59,709 bases of DNA from Mesostigma viride. Lineage: Eukaryota > Streptophyta > Mesostigmatophyceae > Mesostigmatales > Mesostigmataceae. The stretch lies in contig RPFO01000256.1 in the NCBI GenBank assembly GCA_009746045.1, positions 1,202,196 to 1,261,904 on the forward strand, written 5' to 3'. Under the pieces are notes generated by a model. The model saw only the letters and a list, made by a program, of their open reading frames with translations. It did not search any database and was not told where the DNA came from. Both the position numbers and the translations under genes were made by a program. Shown piece after piece: positions 34,694 to 46,036 of this stretch. The first letter of the stretch is position 1. The number at the start of each line of letters is the position of its first letter.

Positions 34694-37313
34694 CGTGCAA
34701 AGATACCTGCGCGGCGCCCCAGGTGCCGCGGGAGTTCCCCCCCTGTGGCTGCTTCACGCCGCCCTTCCTTGCCACGGTCAAGTTGGAAATCTCGGTGTCG
34801 GCATTTGCCGGCAATGAGATGCTGTTCAAGACAGCGGTCTCGCAGACACTGGATGTGGACCCACAGCAGGTGCACCGAATAGCCCTATGAGCCAGATATG
34901 AGCTAGATATGAGCAACTGAGATGTTAGCTAGCTACAAGCTACTAAGATGTTAGCTAGATAGAAGCTAGATATGAGCTAGATACAACATTATTGTATACA
35001 AGAGCTAAACATATACTAGTAGTAGTATTGTCGTGTGTGCTAAGTGTTATGTCACATATGCTAAGTTATGTGTGTCGGGTATGGACCGTGCGCAGCCGGC
35101 GCGCGGATAGCACCTGAACAAATACAACTACCTTGCAGGCCGCAGACTGCTGTGTCTATGTGCAGTACCAGACAGAACCTTGTGGTGTGCGCATTTTCTT
35201 GCCTGGACGGCCAGTACAAGATTTCCTGCAATGCCCCCACACGCATAAGTCGTGTTTGAGGTGGACTTTTGATAAGCCCCGTCCCTGCCATGTGCCCCAC
35301 ACATGTGGTTTTCCCCCAAGTGTCTACGCACATCCCATGTTGGCTTGCAATGACACCGTCGAAATGTCTTGATATTCATGAGATCCCCTGCATGCAGGCA
35401 CGACACACACACAAAATTTTCCTGCGCTGGCTAGCTCTTATTTTGTGGTATTCTCAAAAGTGGCTTAGTTCGCCAAAATGGTGCCCCCATGACGACGTGT
35501 CAAAGTTCTTGGCACAAATGGGCGTCTCTATTGTGAAGCAGGTTATGTTCGAAGCCCACGTATTTTTAGTGCACATCTGCCATTGAATTATGCAGTTGGC
35601 GTGTGCCTCAGTGGCATGCTCGACTTCCTTTTATACCAGTTGGAATGAGCTAGCCAAATTTATAAACTAAGAAAGCTGCACAGGCAATTTCTTCATGAAA
35701 GAACCACCCGCATTTGCCGAAGGCCATCAGAGAAGGTCACAGGGGGCGCTCTGTTTGGGGCTGGGGGCGCTCTGTTGGGGGCTGGGGGCAAGCTAGTCAG
35801 GAAAGGATGCTGGCAAGTTAACCTAATACTAATCGGAACTTGAGTGCTTCGGTGGCTAAAAGGTTATGATATTATTTAGCCTTTTCGGGGGGCTTCGGAT
35901 AAGAGACAAGTAAATTTTCTCTTCTGTTAATGCGCGGGAAAAGGACCCGCCGTACCGTCCGTCGCGGAGAAAAGATTCCATGCGCTGTGAGAAACGTGGC
36001 CCTTTCTCTTCTCTTATAAGAGAATTTCTTTTAGCTTTGCTCTTATGGGGGGGCAAGGATAGAGTGCCACGTAGCGGAAGCCGACAGGTCGCCGCGCCGC
36101 CTCCCGCGCGCGAATGTCGTACAGTAAGATCTCGAGTTCTCTTGTCCGGAAGCAGGACTCACAGCGTCGTCCGTACAAGTTCTGCTTAGCTAAGAGAAGA
36201 GAAAAGCTCCGGACCCCCCCGACTTGGCCACCTTTGGAGTTGCTACAAAATGCAAGCAAACAAACGCGCAGGAATTTTCTGAGTTTATGTCGTACGTGTA
36301 TTCCTTGGCTTCCTTCAAGATATGCTAGTTGAGCTGTCGCAACCTCACATTGAGCCTTTGCCTTGATGCTCAGCATAGTCTAACAGGTTTCGTCTTCCAT
36401 GGATGGCAAGGTAGGTGTTGAAGCAAGGACCCTGGTTGGTAGCTCCTTCTCTTTGGTGCTTTGTTGTAACTTATAGGTAAATTGCTGACGCGCGCCACTT
36501 GGACGGGCGCCAAGCCCATCCAAGTTTCCCCTTGGTGGGTTCGTACCAGAGCGGCACCAGCGGTAGCCCCTCCCCTCCTCTCGTGGCCTCCTCAAAGGCC
36601 TATATCTGGCTCAAGTCTTGACCACCCCCAATGCGGCCAACACTTGGTCACAATCGCGATTGTACAAGCATGCTTTATCACTTATCTGGTTGTTTGCTTG
36701 CTGCGTTGCTCGAGCTGGATTGCTGTTTCCTTACACCCTGCCTTTTACTTACCTGGTTGCTTGCTTGGTGCGTTGCTTCTGGATCGCTGTTTCCTTTCAT
36801 CCTGCCTATTTTCTTGTCTGGTTGCTTGCTTGCTGCGTTGCTCACTGGACTGTTGTTTCCTTTCATCCTACCTTTTTACCTACAGGTCTGGTTGCTTGCT
36901 TGCTGCGTTGTTTGCTGGATCGTTGTTTCCTTTCATCCTACCTTTTTACTTACCTGGTTGCTTGCTTGGTTTCTTGCGTTCTTCCTCAACTCCACACGTT
37001 TGGCCAGGTGGTCCTCTTGAGCGTGACAAGTGGCAGCACCATCATCGTCTTTACAGTCGTCGACGTGAGCGCCACACGCGTGAACGAGGCAGTGCGGCGA
37101 CTCGCGGACGCAGAGACGTACCAGCAGAGCCTACAAGAGCGGCTGGCGCCGGCGTTGGGCTCTGTGTCCTCGGTCTCCTCCGCGGCCCCCCAATGTGAGC
37201 AATCGTGGCCTGTGTGGGAGATGGCCCGCTGTGTTTGCGCTGTTCTTTCCTTCTCGTTGCGCGCCACTAGCGGTGCGCGCGTGTGCGATCGGACCACGAG
37301 GCGGCTTGAATAA
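34694..37313 (+). CDS. Secreted-type protein fragment, two exons
   Basis: Exon 34694-34869 (acceptor cgaccag, donor cag|gtgcac, phase 0) encodes a Cys-rich start followed by a module (LFKTAVSQTLDVDPQQ). Exon from 37008 (acceptor tggccag) resumes with VVLLSVTSGSTIIVFTV and ends at a TAA at 37311-37313, or at a donor (aat|gtgagc) near 37196. Joined, the pattern FKxAVxxxLxVxPxxVxLxSVTxGSxxVxFTV is a recurring module in secreted proteins of green algae, as I recall it; I have no firm family name. The intron is 2138 bp and holds a minisatellite. A Cys-rich open stretch at about 35147-35372 lies inside it, probably not an exon because joining the flanking exons directly gives the expected spacing. 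Confidence 0.5.
36680..36990 (+). repeat. Intronic minisatellite, about 75-bp unit, four copies
   Basis: Units contain acctggttgcttgcttg, gcgttgct and ctgtttcctttcatcctacc, with length variation. Located in the 2.1-kb intron of the preceding gene. Confidence 0.8.
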
Positions 37314-38214
37314 AGCCAAGGACACCCATGACCAATCAGGATTGCCCAAAGATCGTGGTTCTCTGAACATAGTTTCTTTATAGTGAGATGGAAGGGGAGC
37401 CGCTATAGCTAGGATATAGGGTTCACGGGACATACCTTTTTGAGGCCAGTGCAGCCTGGTCCGGATCGGCAGTTGTGCAAGATTTGGCCAGTTTCCTGGC
37501 CAGGTAGCAGGAGCTACGTTGAGATATAAACCTGCCACTGTCTAGTTTTCTTTGTTAATGACGTAGTGATTAACTAGATCTAAATGTTTCTCTCACGCAA
37601 ATTTGTGACCAACTAGCCCCGGCAAACCGTAAGTTACGTAAGGCGCCGGCAATTAGAATGCCAATTGGCGTCATTTGTTCAGACGCAAAATTTGCGTGGC
37701 GAAAAAATGCTGTCCAAAACAAGGCCGCGTGACACGCAAAAAAAAGACAAAACCCAACCCACCTAGCTAAGGTCGGCCTCTTTTCTTTTCCCGCCCACCC
37801 TCCCTGCGTTTTGGGGGGGTAAGGCTAGCCTTTGCCAAGCAATAAGTGCTCCCATGAGCATCGGCGGCCGGGATGTGGCCTGCCTTTTGTATGTGCTCCA
37901 CTCATTGATTTAATAAAGAGTCTGGTTACCGTGGAGTTCCATGGTTAATTGAATGTCTATTGTGTTTCCTTCCTTGGGACTTATGGAACCACTTTAGAGA
38001 AAACTATAGGGCTTGCAGGTCATTTCGTGTGCGTGGCAGGTGGCATGCGTGAAATGTTGTAAATTTTTTACCCATACCCCGTTCCCTTGCCTAGAGCAAC
38101 AAATCATTTGTTTGTCAGTAACAACGCACGAGCTTTGCCTGCAGCAGCCCGTCGCCGCCGCAGCAGATATTGACCACTGTCCTGAAGTAGCATTTAGTGC
38201 CTGATAAAAATCAC
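37314..38214. other. No recognised gene; two AATAAA-like signals
   Basis: Contains aataaagcc at 37309 and taataaagag at 37912, which could serve as 3' ends. No coding support. Confidence 0.35.
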
Positions 38215-38554
38215 CTAGCTAGTTCCTCCATAACTCAGAGAGAGTCTCCTAGCTAGTTCCTCCATAACTCAGAGAGAGTCTCCTAGCTAGTTCCTCCATA
38301 ACTCAGAGAGAGTCTCCTAGCTAGTTCCTCCATAACTCAGAGAGAGTCTCCTAGCTAGTTCCTCCATAACGCAGAGAGAGTCTCCTAGCTAGTTCCTCCA
38401 TAACTCAGAGAGAGTCTCCTAGCTAGTTCCTCCATAACTCAGAGAGAGTCTCCTAGCTAGTTCCTCCATAACTCAGAGAGAGTCTCCTAGCTAGTTCCTC
38501 CATAACTCAGAGAGAGTCTCCTAGCTAGTTCCTCCATAACTCAGAGAGAGTCTC
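38215..38554. repeat. 34-bp tandem repeat, exactly 10 copies
   Basis: Each unit reads ctagctagttcctccataac, then a cagagagagtctc tail. Period 34 bp, with only one base differing among copies (ac[t>g]cag near 38371). Such uniformity implies recent expansion. It lies about 170 bp before the Cys-rich exon. Confidence 0.95.
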
Positions 38555-38727
38555 TTCGGTTCCGCTCATGGCTTTGCTTCTTCAGCTTCCACCATGACCT
38601 CCCCTTGCCCCACCATGACCTCTCTACCACATTACCTCTCTTCACAATCATTGTTCCCTTTCGTTGACATCATGGCTTATCAGACTTGCCCGTGCGTGCC
38701 CCGACGCCCCTTTCTCCCATCTCACAG

Positions 38728-39126
38728 ACGCGCCCCCACCCCCTGTCGTCCTCAGCCCCGAGTGCCAAGCTGCCGCGGACGAGCTTGCCTTTGGCGTCCT
38801 CTCGGCTGTCTCCGAGGAAACGACCTGCCAGTTCCCCATCTACCTGCAGGATGGCGTGACAAGCTGCCCCGATGTGACCTGCGGCGTGGGCGCCACCTCG
38901 CGCCCTTGCTGCCAGTGCCTCAGCCGGCTGCTCACGACCGTGTTCCTCACACGCCGCCTGAGCTCGGGCCAGCTGGCGCTTGATGTGCTGGCAGGCTGCC
39001 CGGCAATCATCATCGACGGTTGCCCCCTGGACGTGTACCTCGAGTTCATGAACCAGTGCACGGGGACCAACGCCACCAGCTCCCCCGATCTCACTTCCTC
39101 GCTCATCGACTTGAGAGCGATCATGA
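38728..39126 (+). CDS. Cys-rich exon of a secreted-type protein
   Basis: A 399-bp open stretch between acceptor ctcacag and donor a|gtgagtgc. Its translation (about 133 residues) begins with a Pro/Val linker and has ten Cys, including SRPCCQCLSRLL and CPAIIIDGCPLDVYL, and an N-glycosylation-like NAT. Spacing suggests a disulfide-bonded helical domain. The phase does not fit directly to the exon at 40419, so another exon lies between or the genes are separate. Family not recognised. Confidence 0.5.
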
Positions 39127-39183
39127 GTGAGTGCATCTATGCCTCAAGGAACAGTATAAGTGCATGGTTCCAGCAGCCTCAAA

Positions 39184-39738
39184 GTGGGTGGGGGGGAGGG
39201 GCGGGAAGGGGGGAAAGGGGAGGGAAGGGGGGGGGGAACGGAAGGGGGGGGAAGGGCGGGGGAAGGGGGGGAAAGGGGGGGGGAAAGGGGGGGGGAAAGG
39301 GGGGGGGGAAGGGGGGGGAAGGGGGGGGGAAGGGGGGGAAGGGGGGGGGAAGGGGGGGGGAAGGGGGGGGGGAAGGGGGGGGAAGGGGGGGGGAAGGGGG
39401 GGGAAGGGGGGGGGGGAAGGGGGGGAAGGGGGGGGGAAGGGGGGGTAAAGGGGGGGGGGGGGGGGGGGGGGAGGGGGGAAGGGGGGGGAAGGGGGGGGGG
39501 AAGGGGGAGGGGGGGGGAGGGGGAGGGGGGGGGGAGGGGGGGGGGGGGGGGAAAGGGGGCGGGAAAGGGGGAAGGGGGGAAGGGGGGGGGGGAGGGGGGG
39601 GAAGGGGGGAAGGGGGGGGAAGGGGGGAAGGGGGGGAAGGGGGGGGAAGGGGGGGGAAGGGGGGGAAGGGGGGGGAAGGGGGGGAAGGGGGGGAAGGGGG
39701 GGGAAGGGGGGGGGAAGGGGGGGGGGAAGGGGGGGGGG
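39184..39738. repeat. G-run repeat (GGGGGGGAA)n
   Basis: About 550 bp in which runs of four to about twenty G alternate with AA or A. Probably intronic. Gly/Lys and Pro/Phe frames here are artefacts; it could form G-quadruplexes on the plus strand. Confidence 0.9.
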
Positions 39739-40418
39739 TGCCAGGGGCAGCATTGAATGTGAGTAGATCGTGGTATGGTCAGTTTACCTCGTTCCTTGTG
39801 ACCGGCACTCCTGGAGTCGTATTTGTAAACTGCTTGTGATGCTATCGCAGGCACATCTAGCACGTAGCGTAAGGTCACTTCAGTCCCCTCATCCAGTTTC
39901 ATGACCAGGCTGTGTGTTCAAGGGATCAGTAGTTTTGTACTGCTCTGGGAGATGAGATTATGAGATGTCCTCGGTTCTAGATACACACATGCTTGTACAA
40001 TGCAGGGACATTCACACAGGTACATAGATGCGCAGTACAGGACATCATGAGTATGGTTGTCGCCATACGTGCCCATGGCCGTCCGTCACCCCTGCACTGC
40101 TTGGGCGCCCTGGCCGATCCTTCATGCCATGCTCTCGCTCAAGCTTCCGCTCTTCTTGTTTCATTGATTGGCTGCACGGTCCATCGATCCGTACGCCCAC
40201 GTGTCCTCTAAAAATAATGATAGTATGTGTTAGCCAGTGGTAGCGAATGACAGCAGGAGGCAACAGATGGTCACACACAGCCACGCCGATTTAGATGGCT
40301 GGGCATGCTCAAGACGTGGGTCAATTTGGTTTACTCTGCTGGTGCTTCGATTGCTGCCAACCCCACCCCATGGGCATGCAGCCGGCGGAAGGCTGGATCC
40401 CCCAACTCTCACCTACAG

Positions 40419-43400
40419 CGAGCGTGGATTCGCCGGTGCCCCTGCGGCACCTGCACTTGCCATGGGCCCTTCGTACGCAATCACCGTCGTCAAGTCATCC
40501 TTCGGCCGCTCCCTCTACCGCGTGTACACCAAGGAGCCCTGGCTGCAGATCAAGCAGTCGGTCCTGACCCAGTTCCACCGCTCCAACACCATCTGCCGCG
40601 TCGGACCCTTCGTCAACTCGCCCAACACCGCGTATGACCAGACTACGGACCGCTGGCTGATTATGGAGACGGCACGCAACGCCACCAGCGGCAGCCACTT
40701 CCTCTGCCTGCTGCTGTCGCTCTCCAGCATCCCCTACGGCCTGCAGTACCGAGGCTTTGCGATTACCCTACCTGCGGACCCTGGCAACTTCGCTTTCTCC
40801 ATCATGCCCGACGGGTACTACATCGGGACATTTGAGAACCCACCCGCGGTCTATGCCCTTGACCGTGCCACCCGCGCACTTGTCCGCTTCCTGCCAACGA
40901 CCCTGGCCGGCTATGGCCTCCAGGGACTCATGCCGGCCACCCTAAGTGGATTGCCCGCCAGGGCGAACATCACTTGCGGCTTCTTTCTGCGTGCGGTGGA
41001 TGATGAGATCTCCGCTGGTACCCCTGATGCGGGCGGCGACTTTGTTGAGGTGTGGCAGCTCTGCCCCAGCTTTGAGGACATTGCGGTCGGTGACTTGATT
41101 CGCGTTGCCAACGTGAGGGTTTCCGAGTTCGACCTTCGCTTCTGCGGCTCAGTGAATGACATCAACTGCTTCGCGCAGCCCGCCTCGACGGTCCTGCTGA
41201 ACACGTACCACCGGAACATGCTGGTCAAGGCATCCTTCCGCGCGTTTGCCACCTTCGACTCCCTGCTGGCCAGCTGGACCGTAAATGGAGGAACGGACAA
41301 GGTGTGTGTACAGTCATATATATTAAAAATATAATTACTTACAGCAGAGTGAAATCACTCAAACCAAAGCAAACGCCCAGCTATAAACCTATATACAGAG
41401 CCATGTCAAAGCTCTATACTACGATAAGACCAATGGAAACGCCTAACGGGAGGAACCTAATAGCCCTGCTGCACCGCAAAATCAGCCCGCAGTCATATAT
41501 ATGCGTCACTTGGTTATCTATGTAGTGCTGTTGTCTACACTGAAACAGTACTGCCAGATAATTGATTACGTGTGTAGCTGTGTTATGTACAGTACAGGGC
41601 TGCATTATCATTGATCCTGCATTAAAGAGTGTGTTACAAGAGTGTGTTTGTGCCGCAGACTGTCTATGTTTCTTTGTTTTAATTCTCAATTTTGTCTGTC
41701 CCAAAGTGCGTTCCTTTCGATTTTCCTCGTAATTATTATGTTCCCAACCACACAACACATAACCATCGGCTTCTGGGCCATACCCTACCTTGACCATTCT
41801 GCTAACCCTCTCCATGACCCTGACCCCGTCATCCTTGTCTCCGTTCTGGCCCGCAGGGCTCGATCTTTTGGGTGGAGCTGCGCCGGTCTGTGACGGCGGG
41901 TGTGCTGGGAGCCTGGACGCGCCAACAGGATGGCCTCGTCAACCCTGGAACTCGGCACTCCTGGCTGCCAGCCATCACGATGGATCGGTCCAACAACGTC
42001 GTATTGGGCTACGCGGGCCTGGATGCCGCCAACAACGTCAACGCAAGCTACTACTATACCGGCAGGTTGTCGTTCTCCACTGCGGGCGCCATGTCCGGCC
42101 CAGAGGCGCTGCTAATTGCCGGCACGGCCCCATCCACCACCACCACTTTTGGCGGCCGCAGCACCATCGCTTTGGACGCCATGGACGGCTGCACGGTTTA
42201 CATGGTGGGTCCCTGGGAGACAAGGACCTCCCGCTCCGCCACGTACATCGGCGCGGTGCGCTACCCTACCTGCCGAGGTGAGTTTTGCATTCTTTGCGCG
42301 TGTGCCTTACTCGCATCGGCTGGGGGTCTACGCACCTGTAGCTGAGCACCGTAGGAACTTCTGTATGAAACGTGTGATTGACTTTTCTCTTGAAAATGGC
42401 CGCGTCATTCATTCATACGAAAGTTTTGCGATATAGAAGCATGGTCGATTCTTTGTTGTGACACCTTGAGCCTGCAGAGTGAAAAGGGACTATCGTGTGG
42501 ACATAGTTGTCTCACTTAATAGAATAGTGTACTTGTATCAGTTTTCTCTGAATATAGTTTAATTAACGCATGCGGGAAAGATAGGGCCGCTGTGCCTTGG
42601 CCTGCATGTGGAAGGCTGTCTGCGACATGGGCTAACTAATTCGATCTGTACAAAGGGTTTCATTCTGGCCTGAATTTTCCTTGGATGGCCCGGTCGTTTA
42701 TTAGGGTCAGTGGCTATTGATTAGTGGTCCAAGAAAATTAATTGTAGGTTTTACACGACTTGCTTGCAAATATTCATATTTGGTTGCACCGGCTGAGATT
42801 AGCTGGGGACCTTTAGGGTCGGCTGGTTGCTTTACGAATCTTTGACTCATTTGTTTTTTTTAGTGAGTCGCGATTAATTATAATTGTATAGTGGACTCGG
42901 ACCGGCCCAAGGCGTCGATGGGCGAGTTTTATGTTTGTCAGTCTTGAGAACCTTGTACGACTACCTGCATGTACGGTTAACGCAAGCTAGCCTGGGGTGC
43001 GTGGCCACGTTATCTGTAGTGGCATTTTCAGCACTGTTCAGGCCGGCGTGTGAGGCATGCCGGTGTCACTTAATTCAGGATGATGTCGGCTTGTGTGTCG
43101 GCGGACCATGCCTTAAGCTAGCTAGGCTGGCAGTGACCCGCGATTGTTTCTTTTCCCTCCCTCCCACCCTGGGGGCTTCTTGCTTCCGCGTGCGGATTGA
43201 GAAACCTTAAGGCCACTATTAACTGCTCCATTTGTGGCAGGGCTCCATTTATTGTATTCAATCAAATGCTGGTCTTCTTGGGAGCTTAGTGATCTTGAAC
43301 ATCGTTTGCCAACTTAACAGAGTCGTCGTTGTTGCCGGTATGTAAGAATTTTTTATATACTATTATGCTTCATAGATAGCAAAGCATCTACGTTCTGTTC

Positions 43401-44240
43401 CGGTTGTTGATTACTGAACGTAACTGTTCCGCTGTTTGACTTGTTGTGTCTAATCCTTCTTTTGTCAAACTTGCATCTGCGCAAGGCCCTTAACATCCCC
43501 TTTGGTTTGCACATTAGTAAGGAGGATTTGTACGCTGATTTGCCCTATGTTTCCCACATTATTAGGCATAGGCGCCTGGGCCTAGCTGGGCAACTGGCCC
43601 GCACAGATCAGGTAGACACATCAGATGACTAGCTGGCCCCAAGCCCGCCCAGCTTGGGCGATATGTCCTCACCTGGCGTGCCCCAGGCCGCGCGCAGCAG
43701 GGCCGCCACCCGTGGACTTTTCGTGATAGACTCGGCATGGACATGTGCTACGCTAGACGTGACGGGCTCACACCCGGGCAGCCTCCTGGTTTGTCTGTAA
43801 TCTGGAGGCAGATGGTACGCAAGGATAGATGGCAAGTAGTGATGAAGGAGACCACCCCCAAGTCTGTGGGGGCTCCGCGCGTGTAAACGCGTATGGCATT
43901 CATAGCGATTCGGGCCGCGGTGCCCACACCCCTGTAACTAGGACCTACATAGCTTCCACCATCCATTCCATCCCATGTTCCCCTCCCACTGAGGACTTAT
44001 GCTCACGTGACGCAGTCACGTGTCTATTAATTAATTAATCAATCTGCTCTGCTAATTTATTATCTCTTGGCCCGTGCAGCTGCAGCGGCGTGCAATGTGA
44101 ACAGCCAGTGCAACGATGGCCAGTTCTGCACGCTTGACAAGTGCCGCGATGGAAAGTGCATCAGCGAGCCGGATCTGCTGCTTTGCGCATTTGGCCAAGT
44201 GTGCGATGAAGCCACTGATACTTGCGTGGCTGATCCTTAA
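40419..44240 (+). CDS. Secreted beta-propeller-like protein with C-terminal Cys-rich module
   Basis: Three exons join in phase: 40419-41301 (acceptor cctacag, donor aag|gtgtgt, phase 0), 41857-42277 (acceptor ccgcag, donor g|gtgagt, phase 1) and 44080-44240 (acceptor cgtgcag, TAA at 44238). The first two encode about 435 residues with repeated strand patterns (DQTTDRWLIMET, FGGRSTIALDAMDGCTVYMV, SWLPAITMDRSNNVVLGYAG) that look like blades of a large secreted propeller-type protein; I cannot name the family. The last adds about 53 residues with eight Cys in an EGF/dickkopf-like spacing. The start exon is missing, perhaps upstream of the G-run repeat. Introns 1 (555 bp) and 2 (1802 bp) contain mobile-element pieces. 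Confidence 0.7.
41324..41490 (-). mobile_element. Non-LTR 3' fragment, 167 bp, with 12-bp target duplication (in intron)
   Basis: Nearly identical to 1927-2091 but 5'-truncated by about 85 bp. It is flanked by agtcatatatat at 41312-41323 and 41491-41502. Its A/T-rich 3' tail faces the exon. The insertion lies a few bases inside the first intron of the propeller-like gene. Confidence 0.8.
42555..43095 (+). repeat. Diverged copy of the array spacer block (in intron)
   Basis: Aligns along its length with 25620-26150 and its array copies (shared phrases gtatagtggactcgga, gtcgatgggcgag, gaaccttgta and gttcaggccgg in the same order), with many substitutions and small indels. It is non-coding in both places. 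Confidence 0.75.
43480..43886 (+). pseudogene. LINE reverse-transcriptase ORF, C-terminal remnant (in intron)
   Basis: One frame (about 43480-43632) gives an RHRRLGLAGQL segment typical of the end of non-LTR ORF2 proteins. After a frameshift, 43641-43886 continues with GRHPWTFRDRLGMDM and VRKDRWQVVMKE, again like the C-terminal domain of LINE pol. No catalytic region remains. It is unlikely to be related to the short element at 41324, since no shared sequence was seen. Confidence 0.55.
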
Positions 44241-44664
44241 GAGGGGGGGTCAGATCTCAACATGCTACGTGCAAATGCGTCCATGATGAATGTTTCATTG
44301 GGAACTACCTCTGGATGGAGGCGTGTGTTTGATTCGCTGATACATGGGTTACGGCCTGACTTATCGGTTCGTCTGTGGCGCCTCCTGCGTTTTTTTGTAT
44401 AGACACACTTGTCAGAAATCTGGCACTGTTTGCCACATTCGAGAACTTTTTCCTACATCTGGGTTACAACATTTCATCCGCTGGTAGCGGGGGGCGTCTA
44501 CTTGTCACCTTAGCAATTAGGATCGAATTCGGCATACTTGTTGGGTGCTTTATGTTAAACTTGCCGTAGTATTTTGTGTGAAGTCCGACGTTTTATGTAA
44601 GTCGTTATGTCAGGTGTGATTTTCCGTATTTGGGAGGTGAGCTATGGATCCACGCAGTGTTCTT
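44241..44664. other. Host 3' flank before the viral block
   Basis: No gene is supported. It separates the TAA of the propeller-like gene from the left edge of the palindrome at 44665. Confidence 0.4.
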
Positions 44665-44784
44665 CTAGCCCGGGCCGACCCGACCCCCTGTCGGCCCCCT
44701 GTCAGCCCGCTTTTCAAAGTATGACAGCTGGCACTCTAATGCTGGCACACTAGCAGAAAAAAGTGTAGGTGTGATATAGGTATC

Positions 44785-45084
44785 ATGCCAGTAAAACGAA
44801 TGTTCCCGGCTGGCGACCCGCCTGGCCGTCATCATCTAGGCGTGATCAACCAATTCAACCGCAACCTGTACGAGCGCCGGCTTGAAGCCATGCGCAGGAA
44901 TATGCGCGTCGTTGAACGGCAAAGAGCAATCGAGGCCGAAATGGCCGCCCAGGCCCAGGCCCAGGCCATAGCCCAAGCAGCGGCCGGCCAGCTGCAGTGG
45001 GTGGTGGAGGTGCACGAGCAGCAACAACACCGCACGCGACGACGTGTACGGCGCACCAGGAGGCGCCGGGGGGGGAAGCGCTAG
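44785..45084 (+). CDS. Small basic helical protein, left arm (virus-like)
   Basis: 99 codons. A Pro/Gly start is followed by a predicted long helix rich in Ala/Gln/Glu/Arg (residues about 25-80) and a basic RRVRRTRRRR tail, suggesting a nucleic-acid contact. No family is recognised. The right-arm copy runs 33 codons longer because its G run near the stop is one base shorter. Confidence 0.55.
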   Translation: MPVKRMFPAGDPPGRHHLGVINQFNRNLYERRLEAMRRNMRVVERQRAIEAEMAAQAQAQAIAQAAAGQLQWVVEVHEQQQHRTRRRVRRTRRRRGGKR

Positions 45085-45129
45085 GGCCCGTGACCCTTGC
45101 AATTTTGTCCCTCGCGATATATATAGACG

Positions 45130-45498
45130 ATGGAAGAGGGCACGTCCCCACCCGGGTCCACGTACGTACCGCGCCGAAAAATGAAGGCGGACGGCACGTA
45201 CTACACCCCCCCGCCCCCGCCACCTCCTCCCGGCCCGGTGCTTCGGGCACTCAAGTACATCGTGCAGTCCCCGCTGGGGGCCCCACTCCGGTTTCTGGTG
45301 ACGTACGGGGTAGAGGGAGACGGGTTTGTAGGGCCTACGAGATGGTTCAGACTGACCCTGTTGATGGCCGTGACCCTCGCGTTCTTCGTGTATTTCCTGG
45401 TCAAGATGTGGCGTCGCCCCGTCACGCTTGACTTCACCCCGGCCGTGGCGGCCGTAAAGAGGCTCCCCACTCCAAGCAGCGGGCCGACAGTGGGCTGA
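45130..45498 (+). CDS. Single-pass membrane protein, left arm (virus-like)
   Basis: 122 codons. A soluble N-terminal part has a Pro run (residues about 27-35). One hydrophobic segment (LLMAVTLAFFVYFLV, about residues 78-93) is flanked by Arg/Lys, then a short tail. A TATA-like tatatata lies just before the ATG (45116-45123). Likely a small structural or envelope-type viral protein; no family is recognised. Its right-arm copy is broken by two 1-bp losses. Confidence 0.55.
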   Translation: MEEGTSPPGSTYVPRRKMKADGTYYTPPPPPPPPGPVLRALKYIVQSPLGAPLRFLVTYGVEGDGFVGPTRWFRLTLLMAVTLAFFVYFLVKMWRRPVTLDFTPAVAAVKRLPTPSSGPTVG

Positions 45499-45529
45499 GT
45501 AATTATCCATCGCAGTATTATCCATCACC

Positions 45530-46008
45530 ATGTTCATGCTATTGCTCGTGATCATCCTGCTGTTTGTGATCTTCATGATGCGTAACATGCCCGAACCCGC
45601 TACCCCCCCCTCGGACCCCGGTGCAGCCGCCGTGGCGTACGAGGCCACCCCCAACCCGGAGCCGGACAGCACGGCCGCGGCCCCCGCGAACACGGTAGAC
45701 CCCCGCGCGCCCGAGGAGAAGGCGAGCGCGTGCGCTTCAAGGACGCGATACCCGGAATGGCCACCAACGTGCAGGCGATGATCGTGGACAGCGTGAACCC
45801 CGTGTCCATGTTGGGCGGCCTCATGAGCGGGTTCGGCATGATTCCCAACAAGGCGGCCGACAAGGTCAGCAAGGCGGGCGCCAAGATCACCAAGGCCGTG
45901 GTGGGGCACACCCCGGGCGGTGCGCTGATGCAGGCGTTCAAGGACAAGAAGAGCGCGCGGTGCAAGGCCAAGAAGTTCTTCAGCTGGGGGTTCGCCAAGT
46001 GCAAGTAG
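45530..46008 (+). pseudogene. N-terminally anchored protein, left arm, frame broken once
   Basis: An ATG at 45530 starts a strong N-terminal membrane segment (MLLLVIILLFVIFMM) followed by a Pro/Ala/Asp linker. At about 45724 the frame shifts by one base; the other frame continues from 45730 to 46008 with a Gly/Lys-rich amphipathic region and a Cys/Lys end (CKAKKFFSW). In the right arm the base missing here is present, although a different base is missing nearby, so an intact gene of about 160 codons is the likely ancestor. Confidence 0.55.
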
Positions 46009-46036
46009 CGCCGAGGGGCGGGAGCAGCGGGAGAGC

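Noticed and set aside
35147-35372. Cys-rich exon candidate inside the 2.1-kb intron
   Set aside because: Skipping it gives the exact module spacing when 34869 and 37008 are joined; its 3' side has no good donor.
39121-39902. Gly/Lys, Gly/Glu and Pro/Phe frames of 200-250 codons
   Set aside because: Produced by the G-run repeat; not supported by splice signals or composition of a real protein.
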